Shown one piece after another: positions 17,500 through 26,434 of a DNA stretch of 64,000 nucleotides (the stretch's first letter is position 1; each line of letters starts with the position of its first letter). The translations under genes were made by a program, and so were the position numbers. The stretch comes from Streptomyces xylophagus (lineage in GTDB: Bacteria; Actinomycetota; Actinomycetes; Streptomycetales; Streptomycetaceae), in assembly GCF_000716435.1 (NCBI RefSeq), contig NZ_JNWO01000012.1, positions 186,001 to 250,000 on the forward strand, read 5' to 3'. The notes under the pieces are model-generated. The model did no database searches. It had not been told where the DNA came from and saw only the letters and a program-made list of their open reading frames with translations.

Positions 17500-18426
17500 A
17501 TGTCCGGCTGGAACGAGAAGGCGATCCCCGACCAGCGCGGCCGGGTCGCCGTCGTCACCGGGGCCAACAGCGGGCTCGGCTACGTCACCGCGCGGGAGTT
17601 GGCCCGCAAGGGCGCCCGGGTCGTGCTCGCCTGTCGCAGCGAGGTGCGGGGGAGTGCGGCCGCCGACCGGATCGTGGCCGAAGTGCCGGGCGCCGAGGCC
17701 CAGTTCGGACGGCTGGACCTCGGGGACCTGGCCTCCGTACGGGAGTTCGCGGCAATATTCCCGTACGAGCGGCTCGATCTGCTCGTCAACAACGCCGGGG
17801 TCATGGCGATGCCGTACGGCACGACGGTGGACGGCTTCGAGACGCAGTTCGGGGTCAATCACCTGGGGCACTTCGCGCTCACCGGGCTGCTGCTGCCGGC
17901 GCTGCTCGACGCTCCCGACGCCCGGATCGTCACGCTCTCCAGCTTCATGCACGCGCTCGCCAACATCGACATCGACGACCTCAACAGCGAGCGCCGGTAC
18001 AGCCGTTGGACCGCGTACTCCCGGTCCAAGACCGCCAACCTCCTCTTCACACACGAGCTGGCGCGGCGGCTCGCGGCGGCCGGTTCGGGGGTGATCGCGA
18101 CCGCCGCCCACCCCGGGTACGCCGCCACCAACCTCCAGACCGCCGGGCCGCAGGCCGAGGGACGCCGGGGTACGGAACGGCTCATGGAACTCGGCAACCG
18201 AGTCTTCGCCCAGCCTGCCGAGGCCGGCGCGCTGCCCTCCCTCTACGCTGCGACCGCCCCCGACGTACGCCCCGACTCCTTCTTCGGCCCCCGCATCGCG
18301 ATGTGGCGCGGAGCACCGGCACCGTCCTGGCGGGCACCCTGGACCCGCAACGACCCGATGGGGCAACGGCTTTGGGCTGCCTCGGAGGAGCTGACGGGAG
18401 TCGTGTACGACCAACTCAAGGCGTGA
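17500..18426 (+). CDS. Short-chain dehydrogenase/reductase
   Basis: 308-residue NAD(P)-dependent oxidoreductase of the extended, retinol-dehydrogenase/WW-domain-oxidoreductase-like SDR type. The cofactor motif is TGANSGLG (about 20-27), the structural motif NNAGVM, the active-site motif YSRSK (Tyr/Lys), with Ser in LSSFMH. The ATG follows GGAGGGACCTGCCC. It converges on a second, unrelated SDR gene with only a 19-base gap. Substrate unknown. Confidence 0.9.
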   Translation: MSGWNEKAIPDQRGRVAVVTGANSGLGYVTARELARKGARVVLACRSEVRGSAAADRIVAEVPGAEAQFGRLDLGDLASVREFAAIFPYERLDLLVNNAGVMAMPYGTTVDGFETQFGVNHLGHFALTGLLLPALLDAPDARIVTLSSFMHALANIDIDDLNSERRYSRWTAYSRSKTANLLFTHELARRLAAAGSGVIATAAHPGYAATNLQTAGPQAEGRRGTERLMELGNRVFAQPAEAGALPSLYAATAPDVRPDSFFGPRIAMWRGAPAPSWRAPWTRNDPMGQRLWAASEELTGVVYDQLKA

Positions 18427-18445
18427 GCCACCGAGTTGCCGGTCC

Positions 18446-19234
18446 TCATGCCGTCGCTCCGCTGTCCACCACCAGGTCCGTGCCCACCACCGACGCCGCG
18501 TCGTCCGAGGCCAAGTAGAGGACGGCGGCGGCCACTTCGGACGTGGCGGAGATACGGCCCAGCGGAAGCGTGGCCTTCACTCGCTCGGCGCGGTCGGCCT
18601 CCGTCTCACCGGCGCGCAGGGACATGGGGGTGTCGGTGGCGCCGGGGCTGACCACGTTGATACGGATGCCCTCGCGGATGTGGTCCACGGCGGCACCCTT
18701 GCTGAGCACGGCCACGGCGGCCTTGGACGCGGCGTAGGCGGCGGCCCCGGGGCTGCTTGTGTGCACGCCGAAGGTGGACGCCACGTTGACGATCGCGCCG
18801 CCGGACGGCTGGACGCGCATCTGGCGGATCTGGGCCTGGAGGGCGAGGAAGATTCCGGTGACATTGATGTCGAGCTGCGTGCGCCAGTCCTCCTCCGTGA
18901 GGTCTGCGAGAGGGCGTCCGCCTCGGAAGATCCCCGCGTTGTTGACGGCCACGTCGAGTGAGCCGTACCGGTCGACGGCTGCCTGCACCAGGGCGTGGGC
19001 GTCGGTGGCCTGCGACACATCGGCGCTCACCGCGAGGGCCTTCCCGCCGCCGATCCCGGCCTCCGCCTCGATCAGGGCGACCGTCTCGTCGAGCGGTTCC
19101 CGCCTTCGCCCTGCTACGACGACATTCGCCCCCTCCGCCGCGAACGCGAGGGCGATCGCCCGCCCGATACCGGACCCGGCTCCGGTGACGAGCGCGGTCC
19201 TGCCGGAGAAGCGGTTGCTGAAGCGGGTGCTCAT
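18446..19234 (-). CDS. Short-chain dehydrogenase/reductase, TetR-controlled
   Basis: 262-residue classical SDR. TGAGSGIG cofactor motif (about 17-24), NNAGIF, Ser in VASTFGVHTS, YAASK active site, and SPGATDTPM. Classical SDRs of this size reduce or oxidise small alcohols and ketones; the substrate is not deducible. A palindromic operator (19250-19266) sits 16-32 bases upstream and resembles a site ahead of the adjacent TetR gene. This suggests that the TetR regulator represses both genes. Confidence 0.9.
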   Translation of the reverse strand: MSTRFSNRFSGRTALVTGAGSGIGRAIALAFAAEGANVVVAGRRREPLDETVALIEAEAGIGGGKALAVSADVSQATDAHALVQAAVDRYGSLDVAVNNAGIFRGGRPLADLTEEDWRTQLDINVTGIFLALQAQIRQMRVQPSGGAIVNVASTFGVHTSSPGAAAYAASKAAVAVLSKGAAVDHIREGIRINVVSPGATDTPMSLRAGETEADRAERVKATLPLGRISATSEVAAAVLYLASDDAASVVGTDLVVDSGATA

Positions 19235-19249
19235 GAACGGGCCTCTTTC

Positions 19250-19266
19250 TTGACCGATCGGTTCAA
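19250..19266. promoter_or_regulatory. TetR operator upstream of SDR
   Basis: TTGACCGATCGGTTCAA contains the perfect palindrome ACCGATCGGT. A related site, TTGACTGATCGTTCCC on the reverse strand, occurs at 19912-19927 ahead of the TetR gene. Shared sequence and position support one regulator acting at both. Confidence 0.6.
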
Positions 19267-19305
19267 TATGAGGGCGCGAGGAAGCGCCTTGAGCGGAACG
19301 GAGTC

Positions 19306-19890
19306 TCAGTCGAGCAGCGTCAACGCCTGTTCCGCCGCGTCCCGCACCCGCGCCGGGTCCCCGGACGCCCTGCCGACCACCCGCAGCCCCTGCATCAGCA
19401 CCAGCAGCATGCGCGCGAGGGCGAGCGGATCGCGGTCGGCGGGCAACTCGCCCTGTGCCTGGGCCCGCACCAGCGCCGAGCGCAACACGGCCTCCAACTG
19501 GTCCCAGTTGCGCTCGACCAGCCGGGTCGCGGCCGTGTCGTGCGGGGCGAGTTCGGCCGCGGTGTTGGTCACCAGGCAGCCCAGCGACCGGAGTTGCTCG
19601 TTCGCCGCCTCGGCCGCGTACCGCCGGACGATCGCCCGCACGGGCGGCAGTGCGGGGCCCGGCTGGGACAACTCGCGGACCATCGGCGTGAGTCCGGCCC
19701 GGTCGTAGCTCTCCAGTGCCTTCAGATACAGCTCGTGCTTGTTGCCGAAGGTCGCGTAGATGCTGGCCCGCCCGATGCCGAGGTGTTCGACGAGGTCGGA
19801 CATCGACGTCGCCTCGTAGCCGCGCCGCCAGAACAGCTCCAGGGCTGCCCGCAGCGCGGCCTCGGGGTCGAACTCCTTGGTCCTGGCCAT
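19306..19890 (-). CDS. TetR/AcrR-family repressor
   Basis: 194 residues. N-terminal HTH (ALELFWRRGYEATSMSDLVEHLGIGRASIYATFGNKHELYLKAL, about 15-58) with the signature of the AcrR/YerC type, then a helical ligand-binding domain. It lies 71 bases upstream of the SDR gene in the same direction. Both promoters carry a similar palindrome. The likely role is a repressor of itself and the SDR, released by a small molecule or electrophile. Confidence 0.92.
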   Translation of the reverse strand: MARTKEFDPEAALRAALELFWRRGYEATSMSDLVEHLGIGRASIYATFGNKHELYLKALESYDRAGLTPMVRELSQPGPALPPVRAIVRRYAAEAANEQLRSLGCLVTNTAAELAPHDTAATRLVERNWDQLEAVLRSALVRAQAQGELPADRDPLALARMLLVLMQGLRVVGRASGDPARVRDAAEQALTLLD

Positions 19891-19911
19891 GTCCAGCAGG
19901 CTAGGCTTAAC

Positions 19912-19927
19912 GGGAACGATCAGTCAA
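19912..19927. promoter_or_regulatory. TetR operator upstream of its own gene
   Basis: The reverse strand reads TTGACTGATCGTTCCC, matching TTGACYGATCGKTC of the site at 19250. It starts 22 bases before the TetR ATG, which suits autorepression. Confidence 0.5.
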
Positions 19928-19958
19928 GAAAGCCTGCCTGCATAAGAGGGTGCGCCGG

Positions 19959-21098
19959 TCACGCGAACTCGGGAATCAGCTCGCCCACCCGCCGGATGCT
20001 GTCCAGCACCCGCTCGTGCGGGATCGCCCCCACCTGCTGGAAACACATCAGCCGGTCGATGCCCGCGTCGGCGTACGCCCGCAGCTTCTTGCGGCAGGTG
20101 TCGGGGCTGCCGACGATCAGGGAGTCCTGCGCCATCAGTGCCTCGAACAGCTCGTCCTCCGGGACCGTCTCGCCCTGGAGGACGCGGCCGATGGCGAGTT
20201 GGGCCGCGTTGGGGGCCGCGTCGGCCTCGTCGCGCAGGAACGCGCCGGTCAGGCCGCCGCCGGTCGGGTCGGCCAGGATGCCCTGCTGGATCGTCATCGT
20301 CTCCACGAACGCCTCGGCCGCCTCGAAGAAGGTGAGTGCCCGGGCGGTGTACCAGGCCGCCGCCGCTGCCGCGCCGGACCGCAGCGCCTCCTCGTCGGTC
20401 TCCGCGCAGTGGACGAACGTGAAGAACGCGATCTGGTCGTTGACGAAGGCGCCGACCGGTCGCTCGCAGTCGGCCACCGCCTCCCGGTACAGCTCGACCA
20501 GCCGGGCCACCCGGGTCAGCGGCTCCCAGAGGGTGGTGCCCAGGACGCCCACTCCGCGCCGGCCCGCCTCCTCGAACGACGCCGGGCTGGAGGCCGCCTG
20601 CCACAGGGGCGGGTGCGGTTGTTGGAGCGGCGCGGGGACCAGGGGCTGGTCGCCGTCGCCGGTCCACAGGCGGGGTATTTCCTCGAAGGCCCGCTGGGTC
20701 TGGGCGCGGGCGCCCGCCGGGTCCACGCCGAACATGCGCCACTCGGGCGCCGTCGAGCGGGTCAGGCCCAGCTCCACCCGGCCGCCGCTCAACTGGTCCA
20801 GCCAGGCGGCCCGTTCGGCGACCCGCCTCGGGTGGTTGATCTCGGCCGGTGCCAGTACGGCCGCGTGCCCGAGCCGTATCCGGGACGTGCGCTGCGACAG
20901 CGCCGCCAGCAGCAGCTCCGGCGCCGAGCTGAGGCTGAACTCCGCCGCGCCGTGGTGCTCCACCTGCCACCAGCAGTCGTACCCCAACTCGTCGGCGAGC
21001 ACGGCCTGTTCGACCGCCTCGGTGATCCGCCGGTGTTCGTGGTCCTCGGTCGCCCACGGCCTGGGGTCCTGGATCTCGCTGAACATGTCGAGCTTCAC
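19959..21098 (-). CDS. LLM-class flavin-dependent oxidoreductase
   Basis: 379-residue luciferase-like monooxygenase fold (bacterial luciferase/F420 superfamily), cytoplasmic. Visible: MFSEIQDP N-terminus, ELGYDCWWQVEHH, TSRIRLGHAAVL, VELGLTRSTAPEWRMFGVD, and the C-terminal PDTCRKKLRAYADAGIDRLMCFQQVG. Start GTG 21098 is chosen because the conserved KLDMFSE begins there; the open frame continues to 21149. It lies upstream of the TetR gene in the same direction, but with 68 bases between, which include the TetR operator. Cofactor (FMN or F420) and substrate are not deducible. Confidence 0.88.
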   Translation of the reverse strand: MKLDMFSEIQDPRPWATEDHEHRRITEAVEQAVLADELGYDCWWQVEHHGAAEFSLSSAPELLLAALSQRTSRIRLGHAAVLAPAEINHPRRVAERAAWLDQLSGGRVELGLTRSTAPEWRMFGVDPAGARAQTQRAFEEIPRLWTGDGDQPLVPAPLQQPHPPLWQAASSPASFEEAGRRGVGVLGTTLWEPLTRVARLVELYREAVADCERPVGAFVNDQIAFFTFVHCAETDEEALRSGAAAAAAWYTARALTFFEAAEAFVETMTIQQGILADPTGGGLTGAFLRDEADAAPNAAQLAIGRVLQGETVPEDELFEALMAQDSLIVGSPDTCRKKLRAYADAGIDRLMCFQQVGAIPHERVLDSIRRVGELIPEFA

Positions 21099-21320
21099 GT
21101 GCCGAACTGCCCTTCTCTCCGGCCGACTTGTGATGGGAAGCGCTCCCACGCGGCCGGATCAGATTGTCAGGGAAGTGTGTTACGAGCGTGATGTTCCTCT
21201 GTGAGGCTCATGTGCAGGTCGTGGGTCAGAGCGACCGGTCCCGCCGCAGTGACGCCACCAGCAACTCGGTGAACCGTGTCGCCGACCAGGACGGCCGGCG
21301 CCCCGTCGCCTCCTACGTCG

Positions 21321-21689
21321 TCACCCCGCCCGCACCTCGTACGTCGCCACCCGCACCGACGCGTCGTCCAGGCACTCCCCGGAGACCAGGTCGAACCGCT
21401 GCTTGAGCAGCGGCGACGCGACGAACGGGCGGCCCTGGTGGGTGCCGGTGAGGCCGCGGGAGAGGACCGCCGCGCCGCTGAACGGGTCGCGATTGTCGAT
21501 GCCGTAGAGGCTGCCGGAGCGGTCGCGGAAGAGGGCGACCTGGCGGCCGTCGGGCAGCAGGGCCGCCACCCCGCGGCCGGGGACGAGCAGGTTCAGGTCG
21601 CAGACCGTGAACCAGACCTCGTTCTCGGAGTCTTCGGAGTCCAGCCGTAGTTGGACCTTCAGGTCGGTCGTCTCGGGAGCCAGGGTCAT
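21321..21689 (-). CDS. nirD: Nitrite reductase (NADH) small subunit
   Basis: 122-residue small subunit of assimilatory NADH-nitrite reductase, cytoplasmic. It has the Rieske-like NirD fold without iron-sulfur ligands (no CxH...CxxH), as is normal for NirD. The diagnostic IDNRDPFSGAAVLSRGL...RPFVASPLLKQRFDL is present. ATG 21689 overlaps the nirB stop as ATGA, indicating translational coupling. Confidence 0.95.
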   Translation of the reverse strand: MTLAPETTDLKVQLRLDSEDSENEVWFTVCDLNLLVPGRGVAALLPDGRQVALFRDRSGSLYGIDNRDPFSGAAVLSRGLTGTHQGRPFVASPLLKQRFDLVSGECLDDASVRVATYEVRAG

Positions 21690-24304
21690 CGCTGGGCGCT
21701 TCCTTCCAGGACGTCTGCGGGCTGCTGGGGCCGCCGCATGCCGATGGTCAGCAGGGGCAGGTCGGGCTTGATCTGGTCGCGCTCGGGGATGAAGCCGACG
21801 ACCGGGTCCGGGGTGTCGGGCGCGTTCACGAAGGACACGAACCGGGCCAGCCGCTCGGGGTCGTTGATGGTCTCGGCCCACTCGTCGCGGTACCCGGCGA
21901 CATGCGCGGCCATCAACGACTCCAGCTCCTCGCAGATGCCGAGCGAGTCCTTCACGACCACGTCCCTGATGTGGTCGAGGCCGCCCGGAATCCGCTCCAG
22001 CCACACGCTCGTGCGCTCCAGCCGGTCGGCCGTACGGATGTAGAACATCAGGAACCGGTCGATGAGACGCACCAGTTCGGCATCGCTCAAGTCCTGTGCC
22101 AGCAGGTCCGCGTGGCGCGGGGTCGCGCCGCCGTTGCCGCCGACGTAGAGGTTCCAGCCGTTGGCGGTGGCGATGACGCCGAAGTCCTTCGACTGGGCCT
22201 CGGCGCACTCGCGGGCGCAGCCGGACACCGCCGACTTGAGCTTGTGCGGGGAGCGCAGGCCCCGGTAGCGCAGCTCCAGGTCGATCGCCATCCGGACGGA
22301 GTCCTGGACGCCGTAGCGGCACCAGGTCTGGCCGACGCAGGACTTCACCGTGCGCAGGGCCTTTCCGTACGCGTGGCCGGACTCGAAGCCCGCGTCCACC
22401 AACCTCGCCCAGATCAGGGGGAGTTGCTCCACCCGCGCGCCGAAGAGGTCGATGCGCTGGCCGCCGGTGATCTTGGTGTAGAGGCCGAAGTCCCGGGCCA
22501 CCTCGCCGATCACGATGAGTTTCTCGGGGGTGATCTCGCCGCCGGGGATGCGCGGCACGATCGAATAGGAGCCGTTCTTCTGGAGGTTGGCGAGGAAGTG
22601 GTCGTTGCTGTCCTGGAGGGCCGCCTGCTCGCCGTCGAGGACATAGCCGCTCGCGCCGATCGTCGGGGCGAGGGACGCGATGATGGAGGCGACCGTCGGC
22701 TTGCAGATCTCGCAGCCGTCGCCGCCCCGGGCGCCCTCACGGCCGTAGCGGTCCAGCAGATCCTGGTAGGAGTTGATGCGCAGCGCGAGGGCGATCTCGT
22801 ACAACTCCTCGCGGGTCTGCGCGAAGCAGCCGCACAGGCCCTTGTCGACCTCGACGCCGTTCGCCTCCAGCTCGGCGGTGACCAGCTGGCCGAGCACCTT
22901 GACGCAACTCCCGCAGCCGGTACCGGCCTTGGTGCACTTCTTCACCTCGGGCACGCTCGTGCAGGAGTGGTCCGTCACCGCGCCGCGGATCGTGCCCTTG
23001 GTGACGTTGTGGCAGGAGCAGATCACCGCCTCGTCGGGCAGCGCCGAGGGGCCGAGCTGGACGGCGCCCCCCGAACCGGCCGGCAGCACCAACTGCTCGG
23101 GGGAGACCGGCGGTACGGACCCCGTGAACGCGCGCAGCGTGCCGTACGCGTCCGCGTCGCCGACCAGGATGCCGCCCAGCAGCTCGCCGCCCCGCCCGAT
23201 CACCAGCTTCTTGTACGTGCCGGCCCGCGCGTCGGAGTAGACGACGTCGAGGCAGTCGGCGGTGGTGCCGTGCGCGTCACCGAAGGACGCCACGTCCACG
23301 CCGAGCAGCTTCAGCTTCGTCGACAAGTCGGCGCCGGTGAACGCCGATTCGTCCCGCGCGATGGTCGCGGCGACGGTCTCCGCCTGCTCGTATCCGGGCG
23401 CCACCAACCCGTACACCCGGCCGTCCGCCGCCAGCGCGCACTCGCCGATCGCGAACACGTGCGGGTCGGTGACCGTACGGCACTGCTCGTCGACCGCGAT
23501 GCCACCGCGCTCACCGACCGACAGGCCGCAGGAACGGGCGAGTTGATCGCGGGGGCGGACCCCGGCGCTGAACACCACCATGTCCGTGGCGAGTTCGGAG
23601 CCGTCCGACAGCTTCATGCCGGTCACCGCGCCGTCCGCGTCGGCGAGGATCTCCTGCGTACCGGTCCCCGTGTGGACCGTAAGACCCATGTCCTCGATCG
23701 TGCGCAGCAGGGCCGCGCCACCGCCCTCGTCGACCTGCACCGGCATCAGCCGGGGCGCGAACTCCACGATGTGCGTGGCCAGTCCGAGCCCCTTGAGCGC
23801 ACCGGCGGCCTCGAGACCGAGCAGCCCACCACCGACCACGGCACCCGTCGTCGCCCGTGACCTGGCGTACTCCTCGATCGCGAGCAGGTCCTCGATCGTG
23901 CGGTAGACGAAACAGCCGTCGGAGTCCTTGCCCGGAACGGGCGGCACGAACGGATAGGAGCCGGTGGCGAGGACGAGCGTGTCGTACTCAACGGTCAGGC
24001 CCGAGCGCGCGGTTACGGTCCGCGCCGCCCGGTCGACCGTCTCCGCCGGGTCGCCGATGTACAGCTCGATCCCGTGGTCCTTGATGAACTCCGGGTCCGT
24101 GAGCGAGAGTTCCTCGGGTGTGCGGCCCGAGAAGTACGCGGTCAGCTGGACGCGGTCGTACGCCGGACGCGGCTCCTCGCACAGCACGACCACGCGGTGT
24201 GTCGCGGTCAGGCCGCGCTCGGCGAGCGCTTCGAGGAAGCGCTGTCCGACCATGCCGTGGCCGACGAGCACGATGGTGGGCACCACACGCGGATTCGAGG
24301 TCAT
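21686..24304 (-). CDS. nirB: Nitrite reductase (NADH) large subunit
   Basis: 872-residue cytoplasmic siroheme enzyme reducing nitrite to ammonium with NADH. Domains: N-terminal FAD/NAD(P)-binding region (TIVLVGHGMVGQRF; VIGEGALA-type motif read here as VFAIGECALAADG). A BFD-like [2Fe-2S] domain follows (CSCHNVTKGTIRGAV, CTKAGTGCGSC) with a second cysteine cluster (CGCFAQT...CEICKP). The C-terminal sulfite/nitrite reductase halves carry the 4Fe-4S/siroheme ligands CVGQTWC and CARECAEAQ. Forms an operon with nirD. A GlnR-box-like array lies 24-50 bases upstream, suggesting nitrogen control. Confidence 0.96.
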   Translation of the reverse strand: MTSNPRVVPTIVLVGHGMVGQRFLEALAERGLTATHRVVVLCEEPRPAYDRVQLTAYFSGRTPEELSLTDPEFIKDHGIELYIGDPAETVDRAARTVTARSGLTVEYDTLVLATGSYPFVPPVPGKDSDGCFVYRTIEDLLAIEEYARSRATTGAVVGGGLLGLEAAGALKGLGLATHIVEFAPRLMPVQVDEGGGAALLRTIEDMGLTVHTGTGTQEILADADGAVTGMKLSDGSELATDMVVFSAGVRPRDQLARSCGLSVGERGGIAVDEQCRTVTDPHVFAIGECALAADGRVYGLVAPGYEQAETVAATIARDESAFTGADLSTKLKLLGVDVASFGDAHGTTADCLDVVYSDARAGTYKKLVIGRGGELLGGILVGDADAYGTLRAFTGSVPPVSPEQLVLPAGSGGAVQLGPSALPDEAVICSCHNVTKGTIRGAVTDHSCTSVPEVKKCTKAGTGCGSCVKVLGQLVTAELEANGVEVDKGLCGCFAQTREELYEIALALRINSYQDLLDRYGREGARGGDGCEICKPTVASIIASLAPTIGASGYVLDGEQAALQDSNDHFLANLQKNGSYSIVPRIPGGEITPEKLIVIGEVARDFGLYTKITGGQRIDLFGARVEQLPLIWARLVDAGFESGHAYGKALRTVKSCVGQTWCRYGVQDSVRMAIDLELRYRGLRSPHKLKSAVSGCARECAEAQSKDFGVIATANGWNLYVGGNGGATPRHADLLAQDLSDAELVRLIDRFLMFYIRTADRLERTSVWLERIPGGLDHIRDVVVKDSLGICEELESLMAAHVAGYRDEWAETINDPERLARFVSFVNAPDTPDPVVGFIPERDQIKPDLPLLTIGMRRPQQPADVLEGSAQR

Positions 24305-24327
24305 GCCCAGGAGCCTGCGACGCCGGT

Positions 24328-24354
24328 GTTACCCGACCGCATCACACCTGTTTC
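24328..24354 (-). promoter_or_regulatory. Candidate GlnR box upstream of nirB
   Basis: Read toward nirB the site is GAAAC, six bases, GATGC, six bases, GTAAC. This matches the 11-bp periodicity of streptomycete GlnR boxes (GTNAC and GAAAC half-sites with six-base gaps), the middle half-site being degenerate. nirB is a known GlnR target in S. coelicolor, but the site here is unusually close to the start codon. Confidence 0.45.
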
Positions 24355-24431
24355 CCGCGCGGAACGCTGCCCTCAGCGGGAGCGCGCGGGGGGTGTGAGG
24401 GTTCGGGGTGCGCGCCGGGGGAGCAGTGTGA

Positions 24432-24449
24432 GGTTCGGTTAACCGAACC
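24432..24449. promoter_or_regulatory. Perfect 18-bp palindrome in nirB / two-component intergenic region
   Basis: GGTTCGGTT directly abuts its reverse complement AACCGAACC. It lies 128 bases before nirB and 114 bases before the sensor-domain gene. It is a strong operator candidate for either transcription unit; no known regulator is assigned. Confidence 0.55.
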
Positions 24450-24562
24450 CCCGGGTCCCGTGCAGGCACCATCGTGTACAGCGGGCGGCGGCGGAAAGCT
24501 GGAGGCATCGGTTCACAGCAGTTCACACGAGTTGCGCCGATTCATGTGCAGGGGGATGCACC

Positions 24563-25051
24563 ATGACCACCGCCCCGGACCCGACATCCGTCCACGCCTG
24601 GAACCTCGTCCGCGCACCGTTCACCGCCACAACCTGGCGCCGCACGGCCTACGCACTCCTCGCCCTCCCGCTCGGCCTGGCCTGCATCCCGCTCGCCCTC
24701 CTCGGCGCCCCCACAGCCCGCTGGCAACGGGGCCTGGTCCACCGCTTCCTCGGCACGGACATTCCGGGCACCGCACGGGGCGGCGGCCTGCGCCACGCCC
24801 TCCTCGCCACCCCCCTCAACCTCCTCACTCTGTTCATCACGGTCTACGGCTGGGCGATCGTCCCCATGAATCTCGGCTGGCCGCTGCGCGCGGGCGACGA
24901 CTACTCCGGCGCCTGGGGCGGCCCCACCTTCGCCGGCGCCTGGGCCTTCCACGCGATCCTGGGCGGCATCGGCTTCCTGCTGCTGATGCCGTGGCTGGTC
25001 CGGGGCCTCACCGCCGTGCAGGTCCGTGTCGCCAGGTCGCTCCTCTCCTAG
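24563..25051 (+). CDS. Stand-alone sensor-domain membrane protein
   Basis: 162 residues and at least three membrane helices (TAYALLALPLGLACIPLALLG; LLNLLTLFITVYGWAIVPM; FHAILGGIGFLLLMPWLV). It resembles the putative sensor domain found at the N-terminus of actinobacterial histidine kinases, here without a kinase. It precedes such a kinase by 10 bases, so the two are likely cotranslated and may interact in the membrane. A GGGGG-type Shine-Dalgarno sequence precedes ATG 24563. Ligand unknown. Confidence 0.75.
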   Translation: MTTAPDPTSVHAWNLVRAPFTATTWRRTAYALLALPLGLACIPLALLGAPTARWQRGLVHRFLGTDIPGTARGGGLRHALLATPLNLLTLFITVYGWAIVPMNLGWPLRAGDDYSGAWGGPTFAGAWAFHAILGGIGFLLLMPWLVRGLTAVQVRVARSLLS

Positions 25052-25061
25052 GTTGATCCCC

Positions 25062-26411
25062 ATGCCGAGCCTCCGCTCCCGCCTGTGGTCCCGCCTCCGC
25101 ACACTCGCCGTCGCCACCTTCGGCCGCCGCGCCCTGGCCGCCGTCCTCTACGGCGTGCTCGCCCTCCCGCTCGCCCTGGTCGGTTTCTTCCTCACCCTCG
25201 TCGGGCTGGCGTTCGGCGGCGCGCTGTCGGTGACCACGCTGGGCCTGTGGCTGCTGGCCGCGACCGTGCGGGGCGCGCTGGCGCTGGGCGCGCTGCAGCG
25301 GGGGCTCGCGCGGCGGCTGCTCGGCCTGGAGATCGAGCAGCCGGGCGCGGAGGACGGCGGCAGCGGCACCGGGATTCTTGGCTGGCGGCGGGGCGTGCTG
25401 CTGGACCGGGCGGGCTGGCGGGCCGTCGGCTGCGCCCTGTTGACACCGTTCACAGCCGTTTTCGCGTACGTCGCCGTCGTCATCGGATACGTCTACGGCG
25501 CCCTGTTCACACTGCACCCGCTGCTCAAGCGCTGGAACTACAACACGGTTCACAGCACCACCGGCAGCTCCACCGACGGCTCCACGCACCCCGTGTCCAC
25601 GAGCCACCACGTGTCACTGGAGTTCTTCGGTCACCAGCTCGACTCCTGGCCGCGCTGGTTGATTCCGTTCACAGCCGGATTGCTGTTGCTGGCCGTCGCA
25701 CCCCTTCTCCTCCGTTACGCCCTCGGCCCGCACCGCGCCCTGTTGACCGTGCTGCTCGGCCCCGACGCCGCGACCCGCCGTATCCGCACCCTGGAGGAGA
25801 CCCGCGCCCGAGCCGTCGACGACGCCGCGCTGACCCTCCGCCGTATCGAACGCGACCTGCACGACGGCACCCAGGCCCGCCTGGTCGCCCTCGCCATGCA
25901 CCTCACCGTGATCCGCGAACTGGTCACCGCCGGCGCCGAACCCGACCGCGTCCTCACCGTCGTCGACACCGCCCGGGGCAACGCCACCCAGGCCATCACC
26001 GACCTGCGCCACCTCGTCAAGGGCATCCATCCACCCGTACTCGACGAGGGCCTGCACGCCGCCCTCACCACCCTCGCCGCCGACAGCGCCCTCCCCGTCA
26101 CCCTCACCACCGACATCGGCACCCGCCCCACCCCGGCCGTCGAGACCATCGCCTACTTCTGCGCCGCCGAACTCCTCGCCAACGCCACGAAACACGCCCA
26201 CGCCACGACCGCCGCCGTCGACGTCACCGCCCGCGACGGACTCCTGCGCCTCCGCGTCACCGACGACGGACAGGGCGGCGCGACGATCGGCGCGGGCTCA
26301 GGACTCACCGGCCTGCTGGCCCGCGTCCGTACCGTCGACGGCACACTGACCTGCGACAGCCCGCCGGGAGGCCCTACGGTGGTCACGGTCGACCTGCCCC
26401 ACAGCCGCTGA
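25062..26411 (+). CDS. Sensor histidine kinase, NarL-partner type
   Basis: 449 residues. The N-terminal membrane sensor domain (residues ~20-230) has about four helices and an extracytoplasmic loop rich in Ser, Thr and His (VHSTTGSSTDGSTH). It is followed by HisKA_3 dimerisation/phosphoacceptor RRIERDLHDGTQARLVALAMHLT and an HATPase_c domain (N box LANATKHAH, G box DDGQGGATIGAGSGLTGL). It phosphorylates the response regulator encoded 23 bases downstream. Start ATG 25062 chosen because the sensor domain begins there; GTG 25026 is an upstream alternative overlapping the preceding gene. Signal unknown. Confidence 0.92.
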   Translation: MPSLRSRLWSRLRTLAVATFGRRALAAVLYGVLALPLALVGFFLTLVGLAFGGALSVTTLGLWLLAATVRGALALGALQRGLARRLLGLEIEQPGAEDGGSGTGILGWRRGVLLDRAGWRAVGCALLTPFTAVFAYVAVVIGYVYGALFTLHPLLKRWNYNTVHSTTGSSTDGSTHPVSTSHHVSLEFFGHQLDSWPRWLIPFTAGLLLLAVAPLLLRYALGPHRALLTVLLGPDAATRRIRTLEETRARAVDDAALTLRRIERDLHDGTQARLVALAMHLTVIRELVTAGAEPDRVLTVVDTARGNATQAITDLRHLVKGIHPPVLDEGLHAALTTLAADSALPVTLTTDIGTRPTPAVETIAYFCAAELLANATKHAHATTAAVDVTARDGLLRLRVTDDGQGGATIGAGSGLTGLLARVRTVDGTLTCDSPPGGPTVVTVDLPHSR

Positions 26412-26434
26412 GCCTCTGAACGGAGCCGTGCCGT

